Positions 17,393-26,709 of a stretch of DNA of 64,000 nt are shown piece by piece. The position numbers and the translations under genes were made by a program. The stretch spans positions 868,001 through 932,000 of the forward strand of contig OY782506.1 of NCBI GenBank assembly GCA_963677755.1, written 5' to 3'. The stretch comes from JAIOSF01 sp963677755. Lineage in GTDB: Bacteria; Campylobacterota; Campylobacteria; Campylobacterales; Arcobacteraceae. Below the pieces are notes generated by a model. That model searched no databases. It was given only the letters and a program-made list of their open reading frames with translations, and was not told the origin of the DNA. Within the stretch, counting starts at the first letter, position 1. Each line of letters begins with the position of its first letter.

Positions 17393-17806
17393 TTATAATA
17401 TTCCTAGTGTTTTAAGCTTTTCTTCAAATGCAACTTCATCAATAACTCCCATATGTGTTTCAATTAAATTTCCATCTTTATCTAGATACTTTTGTGTAGG
17501 TATCATTCTAATACCAAATTTCATGGCTGTTTGACGATCCTTGTAAATATCAATAAAATAGATATGTGCATCTGGATACTTTTGTTTTACTTTATAAAGC
17601 ATCTTCCCCATTACAATACAGCTATGACAACTTGTAGCTCCAAATTCTAACATCATTGGAACTTTGCCTATTTTATTTTCAATTTGTGAAAAATCGGTTG
17701 CTGACAACATTTTTTCTTGTTTTTGTGGAGTATTAAATACAGATGGTAACCAACTTGCATTTAAAAAACTTACTAACATACTAATGCTTAATAATATTTT
17801 TTTCAT
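17393..17806 (-). CDS. Secreted thioredoxin-fold protein with CHSC motif
   Basis: 137 aa: signal sequence (1-17), then a thioredoxin domain with C60/C63 in EFGATSCHSCIVM and the cis-proline in IRMIPTQKYLD. It lies 13 bases after a CcdA-like membrane electron carrier, so the natural reading is that CcdA reduces it and it reduces a periplasmic partner. It is the last gene of the permease/29-aa/ccdA/trx unit. Confidence 0.87.
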   Translation of the reverse strand: MKKILLSISMLVSFLNASWLPSVFNTPQKQEKMLSATDFSQIENKIGKVPMMLEFGATSCHSCIVMGKMLYKVKQKYPDAHIYFIDIYKDRQTAMKFGIRMIPTQKYLDKDGNLIETHMGVIDEVAFEEKLKTLGIL

Positions 17807-17819
17807 GTAACCTCTTTTT

Positions 17820-18521
17820 TTAAAAATTTAAATATGTTTGATATAGAAAATAAAACCCTATGATTATCAATATAGTTATAAATAAATTATTTATATATTT
17901 ACTAATTGTATTCAGCACTTGATTTGACGCTATACCTTGTGCAAATCCTATAGAGACACCAGCTGCTAAAAGTAAAACACTATGACCAATAGCAAATGAC
18001 AAAACCAAAAGATATGAATATATCCATCCTGTTTGTTCTGCAACTGTAATAATTGTAACCAAAGGTGCAGAGGCACAAGGTGAGCTTACGAGACCAAATA
18101 TAAGTCCAACTATCACTGCACCAAAAAGTTTATATTTTAGAAACTTTTTTGCCATTGCATCTTTATTGACACTACCAAGCCAACCCAAAGAATAGGCAAC
18201 TACTACAAAGGTAGCAACTGTTGCTAAAGCATATGCCCACATAGGAGCAACACTAAGCATCATTCCTACTTTTGCTACAATTATCATCAAAATAGAGAAA
18301 CTAACAATAATCCCAAGTACAAATAAAGAAGAATACTTATATATAAATATCTTTTTTTCTTTTTCCTCCATATCATTGCTAAGTGTTATGGCACTTCCAA
18401 CAAGTAATGGTAAAGTTACAATACTACAAGGTGCAACAGCTGTTAAAACTCCAATAGTAAAAGAAGCTACCATAGAAATAATGCCGTATTCTTGTAAATA
18501 TGATACTAATAATTGTTCCAT
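17820..18521 (-). CDS. CcdA/DsbD-like cytochrome c biogenesis transmembrane protein
   Basis: 233 aa with six membrane spans. The two redox cysteines are C32 (AVAPCSIV) and C149 (SSPCASAP), as in CcdA. It moves reducing equivalents from cytoplasmic thioredoxin to the periplasm. Here the partner is probably the adjacent CHSC thioredoxin. The start lies four bases after the stop of a 29-aa gene, with little ribosome-binding site of its own, so translation is probably coupled. Confidence 0.87.
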   Translation of the reverse strand: MEQLLVSYLQEYGIISMVASFTIGVLTAVAPCSIVTLPLLVGSAITLSNDMEEKEKKIFIYKYSSLFVLGIIVSFSILMIIVAKVGMMLSVAPMWAYALATVATFVVVAYSLGWLGSVNKDAMAKKFLKYKLFGAVIVGLIFGLVSSPCASAPLVTIITVAEQTGWIYSYLLVLSFAIGHSVLLLAAGVSIGFAQGIASNQVLNTISKYINNLFITILIIIGFYFLYQTYLNF

Positions 18522-18525
18522 AGTA

Positions 18526-18615
18526 TTACTTTATAAATTTATTTGTCATATTAGTTTCTACAAAACGAGGTTTTAGCTTTTGTGTATTTGTAGGTGTATA
18601 ATTTTGTATACTCAT
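18526..18615 (-). CDS. 29-aa peptide between permease and ccdA
   Basis: A frame of 29 codons, starting at the ATG at 18613-18615, reads MSIQNYTPTNTQKLKPRFVE and ends NKFIK. AAGGAAAAA lies at good distance before the ATG, and the stop is four bases before ccdA. It has no membrane span and no cysteine. Its spacing makes it either a real small protein or a leader whose translation sets ccdA expression. I know no family for it. Confidence 0.45.
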   Translation of the reverse strand: MSIQNYTPTNTQKLKPRFVETNMTNKFIK

Positions 18616-18631
18616 TTGGTTTTTCCTTTTT

Positions 18632-19594
18632 TTATAAAATTATATTAAATGTATATCCAACTAAAAGTATTCCAAACCCAACAATACCAAAAAATATACC
18701 TATAAGTTTTATATGGATTATTCTTTTTAATATCATAGCTTCTGGTAAACTAAGAGCTGTTACTGCCATCATAAATGCCAACGCACTTCCAAGTAACATC
18801 CCTTTTGCTGTTAAAACTTCAACAAGCGGCATAACACCAGCTGCATTTGAATACATAGGAATTCCCATAAATACAGCAACAGGTACAGCGTACCAAGCAT
18901 CACCACCTGCATAAGTAGATATAAAATCAGCAGGGATATAGCCATGTATAAAAGCACCAATTCCCACACCAATCATTACATATATATAGATTTTCTTAAA
19001 TATATCAGCAGTGTAGTCCCATGCATCTTTGACTCTTTGCTTTACAGTAAGTTTAATCTCAAAATCTTCCAGTTCACCCTCTATTGGTGTCACTGGAATA
19101 AGAATATATTTTTCAACATTTTTAATTTTCCCTATAAAATATCCACCTAATATAGCAACAAGAAGTCCAAATCCAATATATATAATAGTAACTTTCCAAC
19201 CAAATAATCCAAATAATAAAGCGATTGCAATTTCATTGTTTAGAGGACTTGATATAAGAAAACTAAAAGTTATCCCAACAGGGATTCTAGCTTGCATAAA
19301 TCCTAAAAATAAAGGGATAGCACTACAACTACAAAAAGGGGTAATAATACCAAATAATGCAGCTAGGATATTTCCACTAAATTCTGATTTTCCTTGAAGA
19401 TAGACTCTTACTTTTTCAGTATTAAAATAGGTTCTTAAAAAACTTACTATAAAAATAATAGTAATAAGTAAAATAAAGATTTTAATAGTATCATAGATAA
19501 AGAAGTGTGTTGCACTTCCAAGTGCAGAATCTGCATTCAATCCCCAAGTTTGATAAACTAACTTATCAACAATTTTTTCCCACCAATCAAACAT
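18632..19594 (-). CDS. Permease of the ArsP/DUF318 (UPF0718) family
   Basis: 320 aa with about eight membrane spans. The family signature is GIITPFCSCSAIPLFLGFM (C88, C90), followed by GITFSFLISSPLNNEIA. Characterised ArsP proteins export trivalent organoarsenicals; other members sit beside thioredoxin genes with unknown substrate. Here it is first in a unit with a CcdA and a thioredoxin, behind an ArsR-like operator, which suggests metalloid or reactive-sulfur handling. The N-terminal half has a large loop (about 160-195) before the second set of spans. Confidence 0.85.
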   Translation of the reverse strand: MFDWWEKIVDKLVYQTWGLNADSALGSATHFFIYDTIKIFILLITIIFIVSFLRTYFNTEKVRVYLQGKSEFSGNILAALFGIITPFCSCSAIPLFLGFMQARIPVGITFSFLISSPLNNEIAIALLFGLFGWKVTIIYIGFGLLVAILGGYFIGKIKNVEKYILIPVTPIEGELEDFEIKLTVKQRVKDAWDYTADIFKKIYIYVMIGVGIGAFIHGYIPADFISTYAGGDAWYAVPVAVFMGIPMYSNAAGVMPLVEVLTAKGMLLGSALAFMMAVTALSLPEAMILKRIIHIKLIGIFFGIVGFGILLVGYTFNIIL

Positions 19595-19623
19595 TGTGTA
19601 CCTTTTTTATTGTAATTTATGAA

Positions 19624-19652
19624 AGTATACCAGATTATAAACAATATATCAA
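19624..19652 (-). promoter_or_regulatory. Promoter of the permease/ccdA/thioredoxin unit
   Basis: Read on the minus strand, TTGATA (19647-19652) and TATACT (19624-19629) are 17 bases apart. The -35 box is inside the inverted repeat described next. Confidence 0.65.
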
Positions 19653-19668
19653 GATATATTGATATATT
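19643..19668. promoter_or_regulatory. ArsR/SmtB-type operator (inverted repeat)
   Basis: Perfect nine-base arms AATATATCA (19643-19651) and TGATATATT (19660-19668) with eight bases between. ArsR-family sites commonly read ATATxTxAA...TTxAxATAT, which this matches. It covers the -35 box of the permease promoter. No ArsR gene is visible in the window. Confidence 0.65.
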
Positions 19669-19671
19669 CTT

Positions 19672-19700
19672 AAAAAAAAGAAAGCTTACCTTGAAAGCTT
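19672..19700 (-). terminator. Possible terminator after the secreted thioredoxin gene at 19.8 kb
   Basis: On the minus strand AAGCTT, seven bases and AAGCTT form a six-pair hairpin, followed by TC and eight T. It lies about 65 bases after the stop of the thioredoxin gene. The stem is short. Confidence 0.5.
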
Positions 19701-19765
19701 AAAATCACTAAAAGTGAAGTATTGCCTCAATAGTTGAGAAATTACAAAGAGGATATACTGTGTTA

Positions 19766-20206
19766 TTAAATGTTTTGATTTTCCTTAAACAATGTTAAGG
19801 CTTTCTCTAATTCTATTTTGTATTCTCGTTTACTTTTATATCCAAAAGATTTATAAAAAGCATTTTCATTTTTAGGGTCTATAAATAGTACTGTAGGTAC
19901 ACCCTTTGGTTTAAATCTTTTAGGGTATTGGTCTAGTTCTCTTATGATTGTAAGTGGCACAAAACTATTTTCTATGTTAGAATGAATTTTTTTATTCATA
20001 AGAGTTTTCACCTCAAATTTATTACACCATGGACAACCCTCTTGACCAATTACCATCATTAAAGGCTTATTTGACTCTTTTGCTTTCTTTAATGCTTTGT
20101 CATAGGAAACATTATAAGCCATTTTTGTAACTAAATTTGCAGACCCTGCATATAAATTAAAGTGAAAAAATATTGTAAAAAGTAAAATATATTGAATGTT
20201 TTTCAT
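19766..20206 (-). CDS. Secreted thioredoxin-fold protein with CPWC motif (second copy)
   Basis: 146 aa: signal sequence ending near residue 20 (LYAGSA), then a thioredoxin domain with C58/C61 in IGQEGCPWCNKFE and KGVPTVLFID. It is clearly a paralogue of the protein at 6431-6859: both share KPxMMxV, the CPWC site, an xLDQYP/xEAQYP segment and the VPTVxFID strand. Monocistronic as far as can be seen. Confidence 0.85.
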   Translation of the reverse strand: MKNIQYILLFTIFFHFNLYAGSANLVTKMAYNVSYDKALKKAKESNKPLMMVIGQEGCPWCNKFEVKTLMNKKIHSNIENSFVPLTIIRELDQYPKRFKPKGVPTVLFIDPKNENAFYKSFGYKSKREYKIELEKALTLFKENQNI

Positions 20207-20285
20207 AGTAAACCCCTATTAAGTATTTTGTCATAGTATTTATGAATATGTATTATACTCATTAGCTACTAAAATATTATTGAGA

Positions 20286-21473
20286 TTATAATAATGGAAT
20301 TGAAATAGTAAATTGTGCTCCATCATTTACATTTTGCACTTTAATTGAAGCATTGATTTTTTCCAAAATAACTTTAGAAATATGTAGTCCTATTCCTGTT
20401 CCCTCATTTGGCGTTTTTGTAGTAAAGTTTGGAATAAAAACCTTTTCTATATATTTTTCTGGTATTCCACCTGCATTATCCAATGTTGAAAGTTCAATAT
20501 GGTCGTTGTATTTTTTAGTTTCAATAGTTATTGTTTTATTTTCAATGTTATTTTCAATAAAGGCATCTTTTGAATTTGTAATTAAATTAAGTAAAACATG
20601 CTTAAATTCATTTACTATTATCTCAATTTTAGTTTCTGTATCTCCAATAATTTTTAATTTTATATTATATTTTATAAGTTCATCATTGAGTAAAGTTGTG
20701 ATAGACTGAAGAAGTTCTTTTACAGTAATAGTACTTTTTTCTGTATCAATTCTAAAAAAATCTTTAAATTCATTTATAGTACTTAATGCATGTTCTACTT
20801 GGTTGTCAATACTTTCTAGTGATTCTTGGAGATAATCTTCTTTTAATATGTTATCTTTTATTTCATTTTGAATAATTTGAGTTCGTAATTTTATAATTGA
20901 TAAGGGTTGCTTAAATTGGTGAGCAATAGTATCAATCATCTCACCCATTGTTGCAAATTTTTCTCTCTCTTGAATAAATTTATTTTTTTCTAAAACCTCT
21001 TCTAATTGTTCTTGTACTTTTAACTCTAAATTGTGTTTATATTCTTCTACTTTTTTTTTATTTTTTATTTTTTCTATACTTTTATAGAGAAGTGAAATAA
21101 ACTGTTCATACTCCATAGGTTTTATAATATATCCATCAATCCCTAGTTTTATTGTTTCTATAAAATACTCAGGTTTAATATAAGCTGATAAGATAAGTAT
21201 GACTATATCTTTAGATTTTTTCCTTATTTCTGATATCATTTTTATACCATTCATATTTGGCATCTCTATATCTGAAATAATAAGATCAAAATCACCATTT
21301 TCAAATTTTTCTAATCCTTCAACACCATCATTTGCTATTGTGATATTTAGAAAAAAATTAGATAATATATCCAAAGTAATAAGTTGTAAAGTTGAATCAT
21401 CATCCACATAAAGGATATTTAAATTCTTACTAAATTCTTTCAGTTGAATTAACTTTTCAGTCTCTTTTACCAT
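20286..21473 (-). CDS. Soluble REC-histidine kinase hybrid
   Basis: 395 aa without membrane spans. An N-terminal receiver domain (acidic pocket DDD 24-26, phosphoacceptor D68 in IISDIEMP) is joined by a coiled coil to a kinase core with H185 in MGEMIDTIAHQFKQPL, the N-box LITNSKDAF, DNAGGIP and GTGIGLHIS. With the receiver first, the protein is likely controlled by phosphorylation from another kinase. Monocistronic, divergent from the HD-GYP gene at 21550. Confidence 0.88.
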   Translation of the reverse strand: MVKETEKLIQLKEFSKNLNILYVDDDSTLQLITLDILSNFFLNITIANDGVEGLEKFENGDFDLIISDIEMPNMNGIKMISEIRKKSKDIVILILSAYIKPEYFIETIKLGIDGYIIKPMEYEQFISLLYKSIEKIKNKKKVEEYKHNLELKVQEQLEEVLEKNKFIQEREKFATMGEMIDTIAHQFKQPLSIIKLRTQIIQNEIKDNILKEDYLQESLESIDNQVEHALSTINEFKDFFRIDTEKSTITVKELLQSITTLLNDELIKYNIKLKIIGDTETKIEIIVNEFKHVLLNLITNSKDAFIENNIENKTITIETKKYNDHIELSTLDNAGGIPEKYIEKVFIPNFTTKTPNEGTGIGLHISKVILEKINASIKVQNVNDGAQFTISIPLL

Positions 21474-21549
21474 GATAATATCCTTTTTTTCTAACTTAAA
21501 TATATCATAATTTCTGTTAATCTAAAGCAAAACTCGATACAATCAAAGA

Positions 21550-23487
21550 ATGAAAAAGATACTTTTAGCAATATTAATTATTTTTGTTATTATTAATTAC
21601 ATTTATTATCAAAATAAAATTAAAGATATTAATAATGAAATATATAAAGAACATACACAAAAAGTAAAAAATACATTCCAAGAACTTGTTTCACATAAAC
21701 AAGGAAGAACAGCTGCAATTACATATATATTAAGTCAAGATTTTAATACAATTCAAGCATTAGCAAAAAAAGACAATACAATGATTGATTATTCTAAAAC
21801 CATAAAAGGGATAGAAAAATATGACCATTATAAAAACATATGGATTCAAATTATAGATAAAGATGGCAAAAGTTTTTATAGAAGTTGGACAAATAAAATT
21901 GGAGATAGCGTTTCTGATATTAGAGATGATGTAGCGTCTATGATAAAAAATCCAAGAGCTATGAATAATGTCAGCACAGGAAGATTTGATATGACATTTA
22001 AAACAATCCTCCCTTTATATGATGATGGGAATTTTATAGGAATGATAGAAACAATATCTCACTTTAATTCAATCTCAGAAGAGCTAAAATCTATGGGTAT
22101 TGAAAATGTTATGCTCGTAGATAAAACTTACAAAAAGAAATTTATTATACCTCTTACAGGTTTATTTATAGGTGATTATTATGTTGCAAATAAAGATGCC
22201 TCAAAAGTTTTGATGAACGATATCAAAAGTACTGGTGTGGATAGGTTTATTAGAAATGAAAACTATTTTAAATTTAAAGATTATTTAGTAGTTACAGATC
22301 AAATTAAAAATATAAAAAATAAACCAATGGGATATTTCATCTTTTTTAACAAGATTGATACGATAGATATGACAAAGTTACAAGAGTATAAAATTGCATA
22401 TTTTCAATTGCTAATTATATTAGGGGTGTTTGCTACATTACTTTTATTGTTGTATATAAATAGGAAATTTGTAAAAGCCTTAAATCTTGAGGTGAAACAA
22501 AAAACAAAAAAAATTAATAAACAAAAAGAGTATTTAAAGTCATTATTAGAAATATACGATAAACGAGTTATTTTTTCAAAAACTGACTTAAAAGGTACTA
22601 TAACACATGTTAGTGAGGCATTTTGTAAAATAAGTGGATACAAAAAAGAGGAACTTATTGGACATAATCATAATATTATTAGGCATCCCGATATGCCAAA
22701 AGAAACTTTTGAATATTTATGGAAAGAATTAAAAAAAGAAAACAAAGTTGATGTTGAAGTAAAAAATCTTAAAAAAGATGGTGGGTACTATTGGGTTGAT
22801 GCTGAGATAGAACCAGAATACAATAAAGAGGGTATTTTAGTAGGATATAATGCTGTACGAGAAGATATTACAGCTATTAAAGATATAGAAAATATTCAAA
22901 AAGAGATTATCTTTACTATGGGTTCTATAGGAGAAAGTAGAAGTAAAGAAACAGGAAATCATGTGAGAAGGGTAGCAGAATACTCACTATTATTAGCAAA
23001 ACTATGCGGACTTAAAGATGACGAATGTGAAATATTAAAACAAGCAAGTCCAATGCATGATATAGGTAAAGTTGCAATACCTGATTCGATTTTAAATAAA
23101 GCAGGGATTCTTGATGCAACTGAAATGGATATTATGAAAACTCATGTTTCAAAAGGATATGAGATGTTAAATACATCTAATAGACCATTGTTAAAAACAG
23201 CAGCTATTGTAGCTTTACAACACCACGAGCGATGGGATGGAAAAGGATATCCAAACCATTTAGAAGGTGAAGAGATTAATATATATGGAAGAATAACTGC
23301 AATTGCAGATGTTTTTGATGCTTTAGGAAGTGATAGATGTTATAAAAATGCTTGGAGTGATGAGGAAATTTTTCAATATTTTAAAGAGGAAAAAGGGAAA
23401 CATTTTGATCCAAAACTAGTAGATTTATTTTTTGATCACTTGGAACAATTTTTAAAAATAAGAGAGATGTATCAAGACAAATTTTAG
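21550..23487 (+). CDS. Membrane sensor with PAS and HD-GYP phosphodiesterase domains
   Basis: 645 aa: membrane span 2-19, periplasmic Cache-like sensor to about 275, second span near 283-302, an Aer-like PAS domain (ITHVSEAFCKISGYKKEELIG to DGGYYWVDAEI), then HD-GYP with H503-D504 (HDIGKVAIPDS) and GYP 566-568 in HHERWDGKGYP. The metal ligands look complete, so c-di-GMP hydrolysis is expected. The end overlaps the convergent gene by four bases. Confidence 0.88.
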   Translation: MKKILLAILIIFVIINYIYYQNKIKDINNEIYKEHTQKVKNTFQELVSHKQGRTAAITYILSQDFNTIQALAKKDNTMIDYSKTIKGIEKYDHYKNIWIQIIDKDGKSFYRSWTNKIGDSVSDIRDDVASMIKNPRAMNNVSTGRFDMTFKTILPLYDDGNFIGMIETISHFNSISEELKSMGIENVMLVDKTYKKKFIIPLTGLFIGDYYVANKDASKVLMNDIKSTGVDRFIRNENYFKFKDYLVVTDQIKNIKNKPMGYFIFFNKIDTIDMTKLQEYKIAYFQLLIILGVFATLLLLLYINRKFVKALNLEVKQKTKKINKQKEYLKSLLEIYDKRVIFSKTDLKGTITHVSEAFCKISGYKKEELIGHNHNIIRHPDMPKETFEYLWKELKKENKVDVEVKNLKKDGGYYWVDAEIEPEYNKEGILVGYNAVREDITAIKDIENIQKEIIFTMGSIGESRSKETGNHVRRVAEYSLLLAKLCGLKDDECEILKQASPMHDIGKVAIPDSILNKAGILDATEMDIMKTHVSKGYEMLNTSNRPLLKTAAIVALQHHERWDGKGYPNHLEGEEINIYGRITAIADVFDALGSDRCYKNAWSDEEIFQYFKEEKGKHFDPKLVDLFFDHLEQFLKIREMYQDKF

Positions 23488-24395
23488 TGAATAAATTCTT
23501 CTGATATTGTTTCTCCAAATTCCCAAAATAGTTTATGAATGATTCTTTTATCTTTTATTTTACCGTTAAACTCTTCAAAGTCTTGATTAAATCGTTCTAT
23601 ATAATTGAATATGTCTCTTAGTACAAACTCTTTTTGGGAATGATATTTTTCATTTTTAAGGGCAGCTTTTATAATTGTTTCATCAAAAAGATCTGTTTTT
23701 TGCAGTATTGTTATATCATATTGTACTGCATTTGTAATATACTCTAAATCACCATGAAATTTTTCGCATAAATTATCAAAACATCCAAGTTTACTTACAA
23801 ATCTTTTATCACTTAAGAGGTCTCTATCGATATATTTTAGTATTTTGTGTTTCATATCATGATCAAAGGTATAGTTCATTATATCAATAATAAAATATTT
23901 ATTTCTTCGTAAGTTTTGAGCAAATCGTAGATTTTCTATATTTCTGGTAGTTGCCATAAGTGCTATTTCATGGTCAAGTTGATAAATTTCTGGCATATGT
24001 TGTAAAATAGCAGGTTTAAACTTTGAAGGATCATCTAAATTTTCCTCTTTTGAAGCTGCTAACAGTGCTAGTTCTCTACTTGCTTGTAAGTTTTTGTCTA
24101 GATAGATATAAGTTCTATTGTATTTTGCAATAGCATCTCGTGCAAATTCAAAATCATTTAAAAGTTTTTTATCAATATTATTTAATATCTCATCACCCAT
24201 TCCATTTCTTATGTGGTGATTCCACATATCTTTTTTGGCCTCATTTTTAGAAGAGATACTATGAACAGTAACTCCTAAAAGTCTTATCATAATACTTTTA
24301 TTGGAATAGTATTCATAAGGGATAGCTTGAAGTAAGAGTTTTTTTTCTTGCCAGTATTTAACATTATCAAATATATCGTCAATAATCTTTGTCAA
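23484..24395 (-). CDS. Hypothetical all-alpha protein (303 aa)
   Basis: A soluble, charged protein of 303 aa with no motif I can assign. The sequence is helical and contains loosely repeated units of about 25-40 residues with the pattern LLxDxxFAxxAI / LLSDKRFVSKLG / DHEIALMA, which recalls DUF4116-type helical repeats. This is a weak resemblance. It overlaps the convergent HD-GYP gene by four bases. Confidence 0.6.
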   Translation of the reverse strand: MTKIIDDIFDNVKYWQEKKLLLQAIPYEYYSNKSIMIRLLGVTVHSISSKNEAKKDMWNHHIRNGMGDEILNNIDKKLLNDFEFARDAIAKYNRTYIYLDKNLQASRELALLAASKEENLDDPSKFKPAILQHMPEIYQLDHEIALMATTRNIENLRFAQNLRRNKYFIIDIMNYTFDHDMKHKILKYIDRDLLSDKRFVSKLGCFDNLCEKFHGDLEYITNAVQYDITILQKTDLFDETIIKAALKNEKYHSQKEFVLRDIFNYIERFNQDFEEFNGKIKDKRIIHKLFWEFGETISEEFIH

Positions 24396-24464
24396 GAATA
24401 GCCTTTTTATATTTATAATATATCTTTAAATGATAACATAAAAGTTACAAAAAAATAATTAATA

Positions 24465-24956
24465 TTAATAGATATCACCAATTTTTTCTATAAGAATATC
24501 ATTATGGTCTACAAAACGATCACATTTTATCCCACCAATATCATAACAAAATTTTTGCCATAAAGGGGTATGACCACCGTTTCCCTCTTCAAATCTACCA
24601 AAATAGAACATGAGTGCATGTGCATATTCATGGGGAAGAACATATTCTATCATGTAGTTTTCATTTTCTTGAAATCTTTTTTTATTGAGTTGGATTTTTA
24701 TTTTACCTTTTTGATAACTAGCTAATCCATAAAGATTACTTGGGAGGTTATCTGATATTATAATTGGTATGTTGAAATTAATATTATATTTCATTTTAAT
24801 AGTTTGTCTTATAGTATTGTTTTTTTTATCTAGTCTAGTTAGAATTTTTTGAGATAATGGATTGTTTTTAAATTGTCGATCTTGATAAAATAAATAGAAG
24901 AAAAGAATAGAAGAGATAAGAGTTAATAATAAGAATATTTTAAAAATTTTGTTCAT
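24465..24956 (-). CDS. SprT-like zinc metallopeptidase with N-terminal membrane anchor
   Basis: 163 aa from the ATG at 24954-24956. A membrane span or signal (about 4-24) is followed by a small metallopeptidase domain with H109-E110-x-x-H113 (LPHEYAHAL) and a later GGHTPLWQ with a possible third ligand at H129, as in SprT-type folds. An in-frame TTG at 24963-24965 is less likely. Role unknown; the membrane anchor suggests action in the envelope. Confidence 0.72.
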   Translation of the reverse strand: MNKIFKIFLLLTLISSILFFYLFYQDRQFKNNPLSQKILTRLDKKNNTIRQTIKMKYNINFNIPIIISDNLPSNLYGLASYQKGKIKIQLNKKRFQENENYMIEYVLPHEYAHALMFYFGRFEEGNGGHTPLWQKFCYDIGGIKCDRFVDHNDILIEKIGDIY

Positions 24957-25073
24957 AATAAACAAATTGTATCAAATTTATTTTAATACAATTTGAAGTA
25001 ATAATGTTACATAAAGTTACGATAATAAAATTTATAGATAATATATAGATATAATTTATTATTATACATAATT

Positions 25074-25103
25074 TTGACATATCTTTTTTTAGAATGGTAG
25101 TAT
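25074..25103 (+). promoter_or_regulatory. Possible dctPQM promoter
   Basis: TTGACA (25074-25079) and TAGTAT (25098-25103) are 18 bases apart, ending 19 bases before the dctP ATG. The -10 match is only fair. Confidence 0.4.
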
Positions 25104-25122
25104 CAAATATTAAGGAGATAAA

Positions 25123-26118
25123 ATGAAATTAGTAAAAGGTATGATGGTAGCTGCATTAGTTGCTACAGCTGGATTATCAGCAGAGTACACATTAAAGTTT
25201 AGTCATGTTGTGAGTTCAAATACACCAAAAGGTCAAGCAGCAGATTTCTTTGAAAAAAAACTTGAAGAATTAAGTGGTGGTCGAATTGATGTTCAAGTGT
25301 ATCCATCTTCACAACTTTATAAAGATAGTGCCGCTTTAAAAGCGTTGAGAATGAATTCTATCCAAATGGCAGCACCAAGTTTTTCAAAGTTTGGAAAACT
25401 TGTACCACAATTAGCACTATTTGATTTACCATTTTTATTTAAAGATATGGATCACTTACATAGAGTTCAAGATGGAGCTGTTGGTGATAAATTAAAAAAT
25501 ATGGTTACAAAAAAAGGTTTTGTTGCACTTGATTTTTGGGATAATGCATTTAAGCAATTTTCAACTTCAAAAGATACACCAATCTTAACACCAGAAGATG
25601 CAAAAGGTCAAAAATTTAGAATTATGAGTTCAAAAGTACTTGAAGAGCAATTTTTAGCAGTTGGAGCAAATCCTCAAATGATGCCATTTAGTGAAGTTTA
25701 TTCTGGACTTCAACAAGGTGTTATTGATGCAGCTGAAAACCCAATCTCAAATATTTATACTAAAAAGTTTCATGAAGTACAAAAACATATTACTTTATCA
25801 AATCATGGATATTTAGGTTATTTAGTTGTTATGTCTAAAAAATTCTGGAACTCTTTACCAAAAGATTTACAAGCAAATGTAAAACAAGCTATGAAAGAAG
25901 CAACAGCAAAAGAGAGAGAATTGGCACAAAAACTAGATATGGAACAATTAGCACTTATTAAAGAATATGGTGCAAAAACAGGAAATGTTCAAATTCACTC
26001 TATGAATGCTGAACAAACAAAAGCATGGAAAGACGCTGTAAGTCCAATCTATTCTAAATTTTATAGTGATAAAAAAATTGGAAAAGATTTAATCAATGGT
26101 GCTTTAAACACAAAATAG
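25123..26118 (+). CDS. dctP: TRAP transporter solute-binding protein DctP
   Basis: 331 aa with a signal sequence cleaved near AGLSA. It is the periplasmic C4-dicarboxylate-type receptor: YTLKFSHVVSSNTPKGQAAD, VQVYPSSQLYKD, FDLPFLFKDMDHLHRV and the ligand-binding MPFSEVYSGLQQGVIDAAEN with the Arg in GQKFRIMSS. AAGGAG precedes the ATG. It leads the dctPQM operon; the substrate is probably malate, fumarate or succinate. Confidence 0.92.
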   Translation: MKLVKGMMVAALVATAGLSAEYTLKFSHVVSSNTPKGQAADFFEKKLEELSGGRIDVQVYPSSQLYKDSAALKALRMNSIQMAAPSFSKFGKLVPQLALFDLPFLFKDMDHLHRVQDGAVGDKLKNMVTKKGFVALDFWDNAFKQFSTSKDTPILTPEDAKGQKFRIMSSKVLEEQFLAVGANPQMMPFSEVYSGLQQGVIDAAENPISNIYTKKFHEVQKHITLSNHGYLGYLVVMSKKFWNSLPKDLQANVKQAMKEATAKERELAQKLDMEQLALIKEYGAKTGNVQIHSMNAEQTKAWKDAVSPIYSKFYSDKKIGKDLINGALNTK

Positions 26119-26124
26119 ATTAAT

Positions 26125-26709
26125 ATGTTTAATTTTATAGATAAACTTATTGGGTTAATTAATCAGTACATCGCCGCTTTTGGTATAAGTGGTGGTGTAG
26201 CTTTAGCATTTGGTAATGTTGTGGCTAGGTATGGGTTTGATAGTTCTTTAACATGGGCTAGTGAGCTTACTGTGTATCTCTTTTTATGGAGTACTTTTTT
26301 TGGTGCAGCCTATTGTTTTAAACAAGATGCACATATTAGTATTAATATGGTATTAGAAAAAGTGAGTGCAGATACTGCCAAAATGTTAATGTTAGTATCA
26401 CATACCATTACTTTTGTATTTTTATTTGCAGTTGCATATTATGGGTATCAATATGTATTATTTGTACATGAACTTGAAGAGATGTCTGTAGATTTAGAAG
26501 TTGCCATGTGGATAGTATATCTTGTTATTCCTGTGTCATTTTTCTTTGCAGCATATAGAGTAGGTGAAAAGATAGTGGAAATTATCAAAACACCAGCAAA
26601 AGATGTTTTAAAACATAGTGAAGCGGAGATGATTTTGGAGCAAATGTCAGAGGGTGAAAATGAGAAACTACTCAAAGAAGTAGAAAGAAAAACAGGTGGT
26701 ATGTTATGA
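26125..26709 (+). CDS. dctQ: TRAP transporter small membrane subunit DctQ
   Basis: 194 aa with four membrane spans: WASELTVYLFLWSTFFGAAY and the AHISINMVLEKVS loop are typical of DctQ. The last 40 residues are a charged cytoplasmic tail, longer than usual. It overlaps dctM by four bases. Confidence 0.9.
   Translation: MFNFIDKLIGLINQYIAAFGISGGVALAFGNVVARYGFDSSLTWASELTVYLFLWSTFFGAAYCFKQDAHISINMVLEKVSADTAKMLMLVSHTITFVFLFAVAYYGYQYVLFVHELEEMSVDLEVAMWIVYLVIPVSFFFAAYRVGEKIVEIIKTPAKDVLKHSEAEMILEQMSEGENEKLLKEVERKTGGML

Noticed and set aside
18594..18914. A plus-strand open frame opposite the permease gene
   Set aside because: It is the antisense of a clear membrane-protein gene with its signature motif; the long open frame follows from the codon bias of the real gene.
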